Shown: piece by piece, positions 31,179 to 31,823 of the stretch | How positions within the stretch are numbered: the first letter of the stretch is position 1 | How the letters are laid out: each line of letters opens with the position of its first letter | Assembly (NCBI RefSeq): GCF_000485595.1 | Contig: NW_014577250.1 | Span: 161,174-192,996 of the forward strand | DNA: 31,823 bases | Reading direction: 5' to 3' | Origin: Priapulus caudatus | Lineage: Eukaryota; Priapulida; Priapulimorpha; Priapulimorphida; Priapulidae | The notes under the pieces: model-generated | Seen by the model: only the letters and a program-made list of their open reading frames with translations | Told to the model about the DNA's origin: nothing | Database searches by the model: none | Program-made: the position numbers and the translations under genes

Positions 31179-31823
31179 TTTCGCATGCAATAGTAGCAGA
31201 AAAGAGTAATACCACAGTGAAATTCGTTGTCCTCACTATATCAGTGGTGGACGTTAGCACGTTTGCTTTCACTATAACCTAAATATGTCTAGCGAAGATT
31301 TTGCCGAACACATTATGCAACTGTCACATTTCTCATTCTACAATACTGATTTAGTGAGTTATTTTGTAAACATAGTAGCCTGAGTAGGCGTCACGAGTGT
31401 TTGCCACTGAGCAGAAAAAGCTGTAGGCCTGCAGGAGCGGTGCCTGTATATAGACAAAAAGTTCCACACAGCGTTGGTGAGCTATCGAGAACCGAAACAG
31501 TCATTAATCCCTAACTGTCTCACTAACAGTTCAACAGAAATATAGATGAATTACTTTTACAAAACACACTCCACCAAGTACTAGTTCTTTAATTTATATG
31601 AACTAGCAGACAAATACCCGTACAACGACGAAATCGTGCCTTCATATAAGTGACACAGTTTCACTTCACAATTTCATGCAACTGAAAAGAAAACAGAAAC
31701 AAAACAACATTTCGGCAACAAACAAAGAGCGCAATTCTATAACTGAGCAGGGGAAAAGTGCTCAGTTGGTGACCACTTGCTTGAAAGGAAAATACCGCAA
31801 AATCTATCTATCTATCTATCTAT
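31179..31823 (+). other. Sequence after the primer binding site
   Basis: A short frame starts at the ATG at 31286 (MSSEDFAEHIMQLSHF) and stops at about 31383. No gag motif is seen, so the element is truncated, has a long leader, or gag lies beyond the edge. At 31603-31606 a minus-strand CTAG followed by T, after cgggtatttgtctg, could be another Helitron 3' end, with only a weak 4-bp hairpin. The window ends in a (CTAT)n run at 31803-31823. Confidence 0.5.

Overview
The window is invertebrate-type animal nuclear DNA: many small spliced exons, long AT-rich introns, Helitron and LTR/non-LTR retroelement fragments, and many micro- and minisatellites. It carries one real gene, on the minus strand: the 5' part of a ryanodine receptor (RyR), the calcium-release channel of the endoplasmic/sarcoplasmic reticulum. 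Fourteen consecutive exons (1,510 coding nt, about 503 residues) were found by following splice phase and family motifs. All have GT-AG borders and all thirteen junction phases agree. Wording such as [27 protein letters not shown] and [11 protein letters not shown] resembles invertebrate RyRs. The phylum cannot be fixed; a non-arthropod, possibly marine, invertebrate is a guess.

Layout, low to high coordinate (that is, from 3' to 5' along the gene). 1-640: an 85-bp tandem repeat and a GGTA microsatellite. 761-9878: eleven exons covering the end of the first beta-trefoil, the MIR beta-trefoil and the start of the helical RIH domain. Their introns hold a 1.2-kb minisatellite built on a 10-bp unit (5485-6729), a long perfect palindrome (4439-4466) and two arrays of one degenerate minisatellite family. 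9879-18495: a large intron with a LINE tail, a non-autonomous Helitron holding broken Rep-helicase sequence and a hairpin, a 2.5-kb CA/CG-rich satellite, and a second Helitron 5' end. 18496-20571: two more exons. 20572-28717: an intron that includes a 25-N gap and a second, indel-riddled copy of 17279-21200 (21242 to about 26283). 28718-28816: the most upstream exon present. 29862-31178: an LTR with CRE, TATA box, poly(A) signal and a tRNA-Pro-type primer binding site, on the strand opposite to RyR.

The first RyR exon, with the start codon, and everything after the RIH start lie outside the window. The second copy of the two exons is disrupted by indels that also destroy splice sites. Next to an N gap this looks like a false duplication from uncorrected long reads rather than a biological event. 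No bacterial-type operon, CRISPR array, tRNA or rRNA gene was seen, and I found no convincing new molecular system. The most unusual items are the duplication, the two large intronic satellites, and the Helitron with an internally inverted coding repeat.
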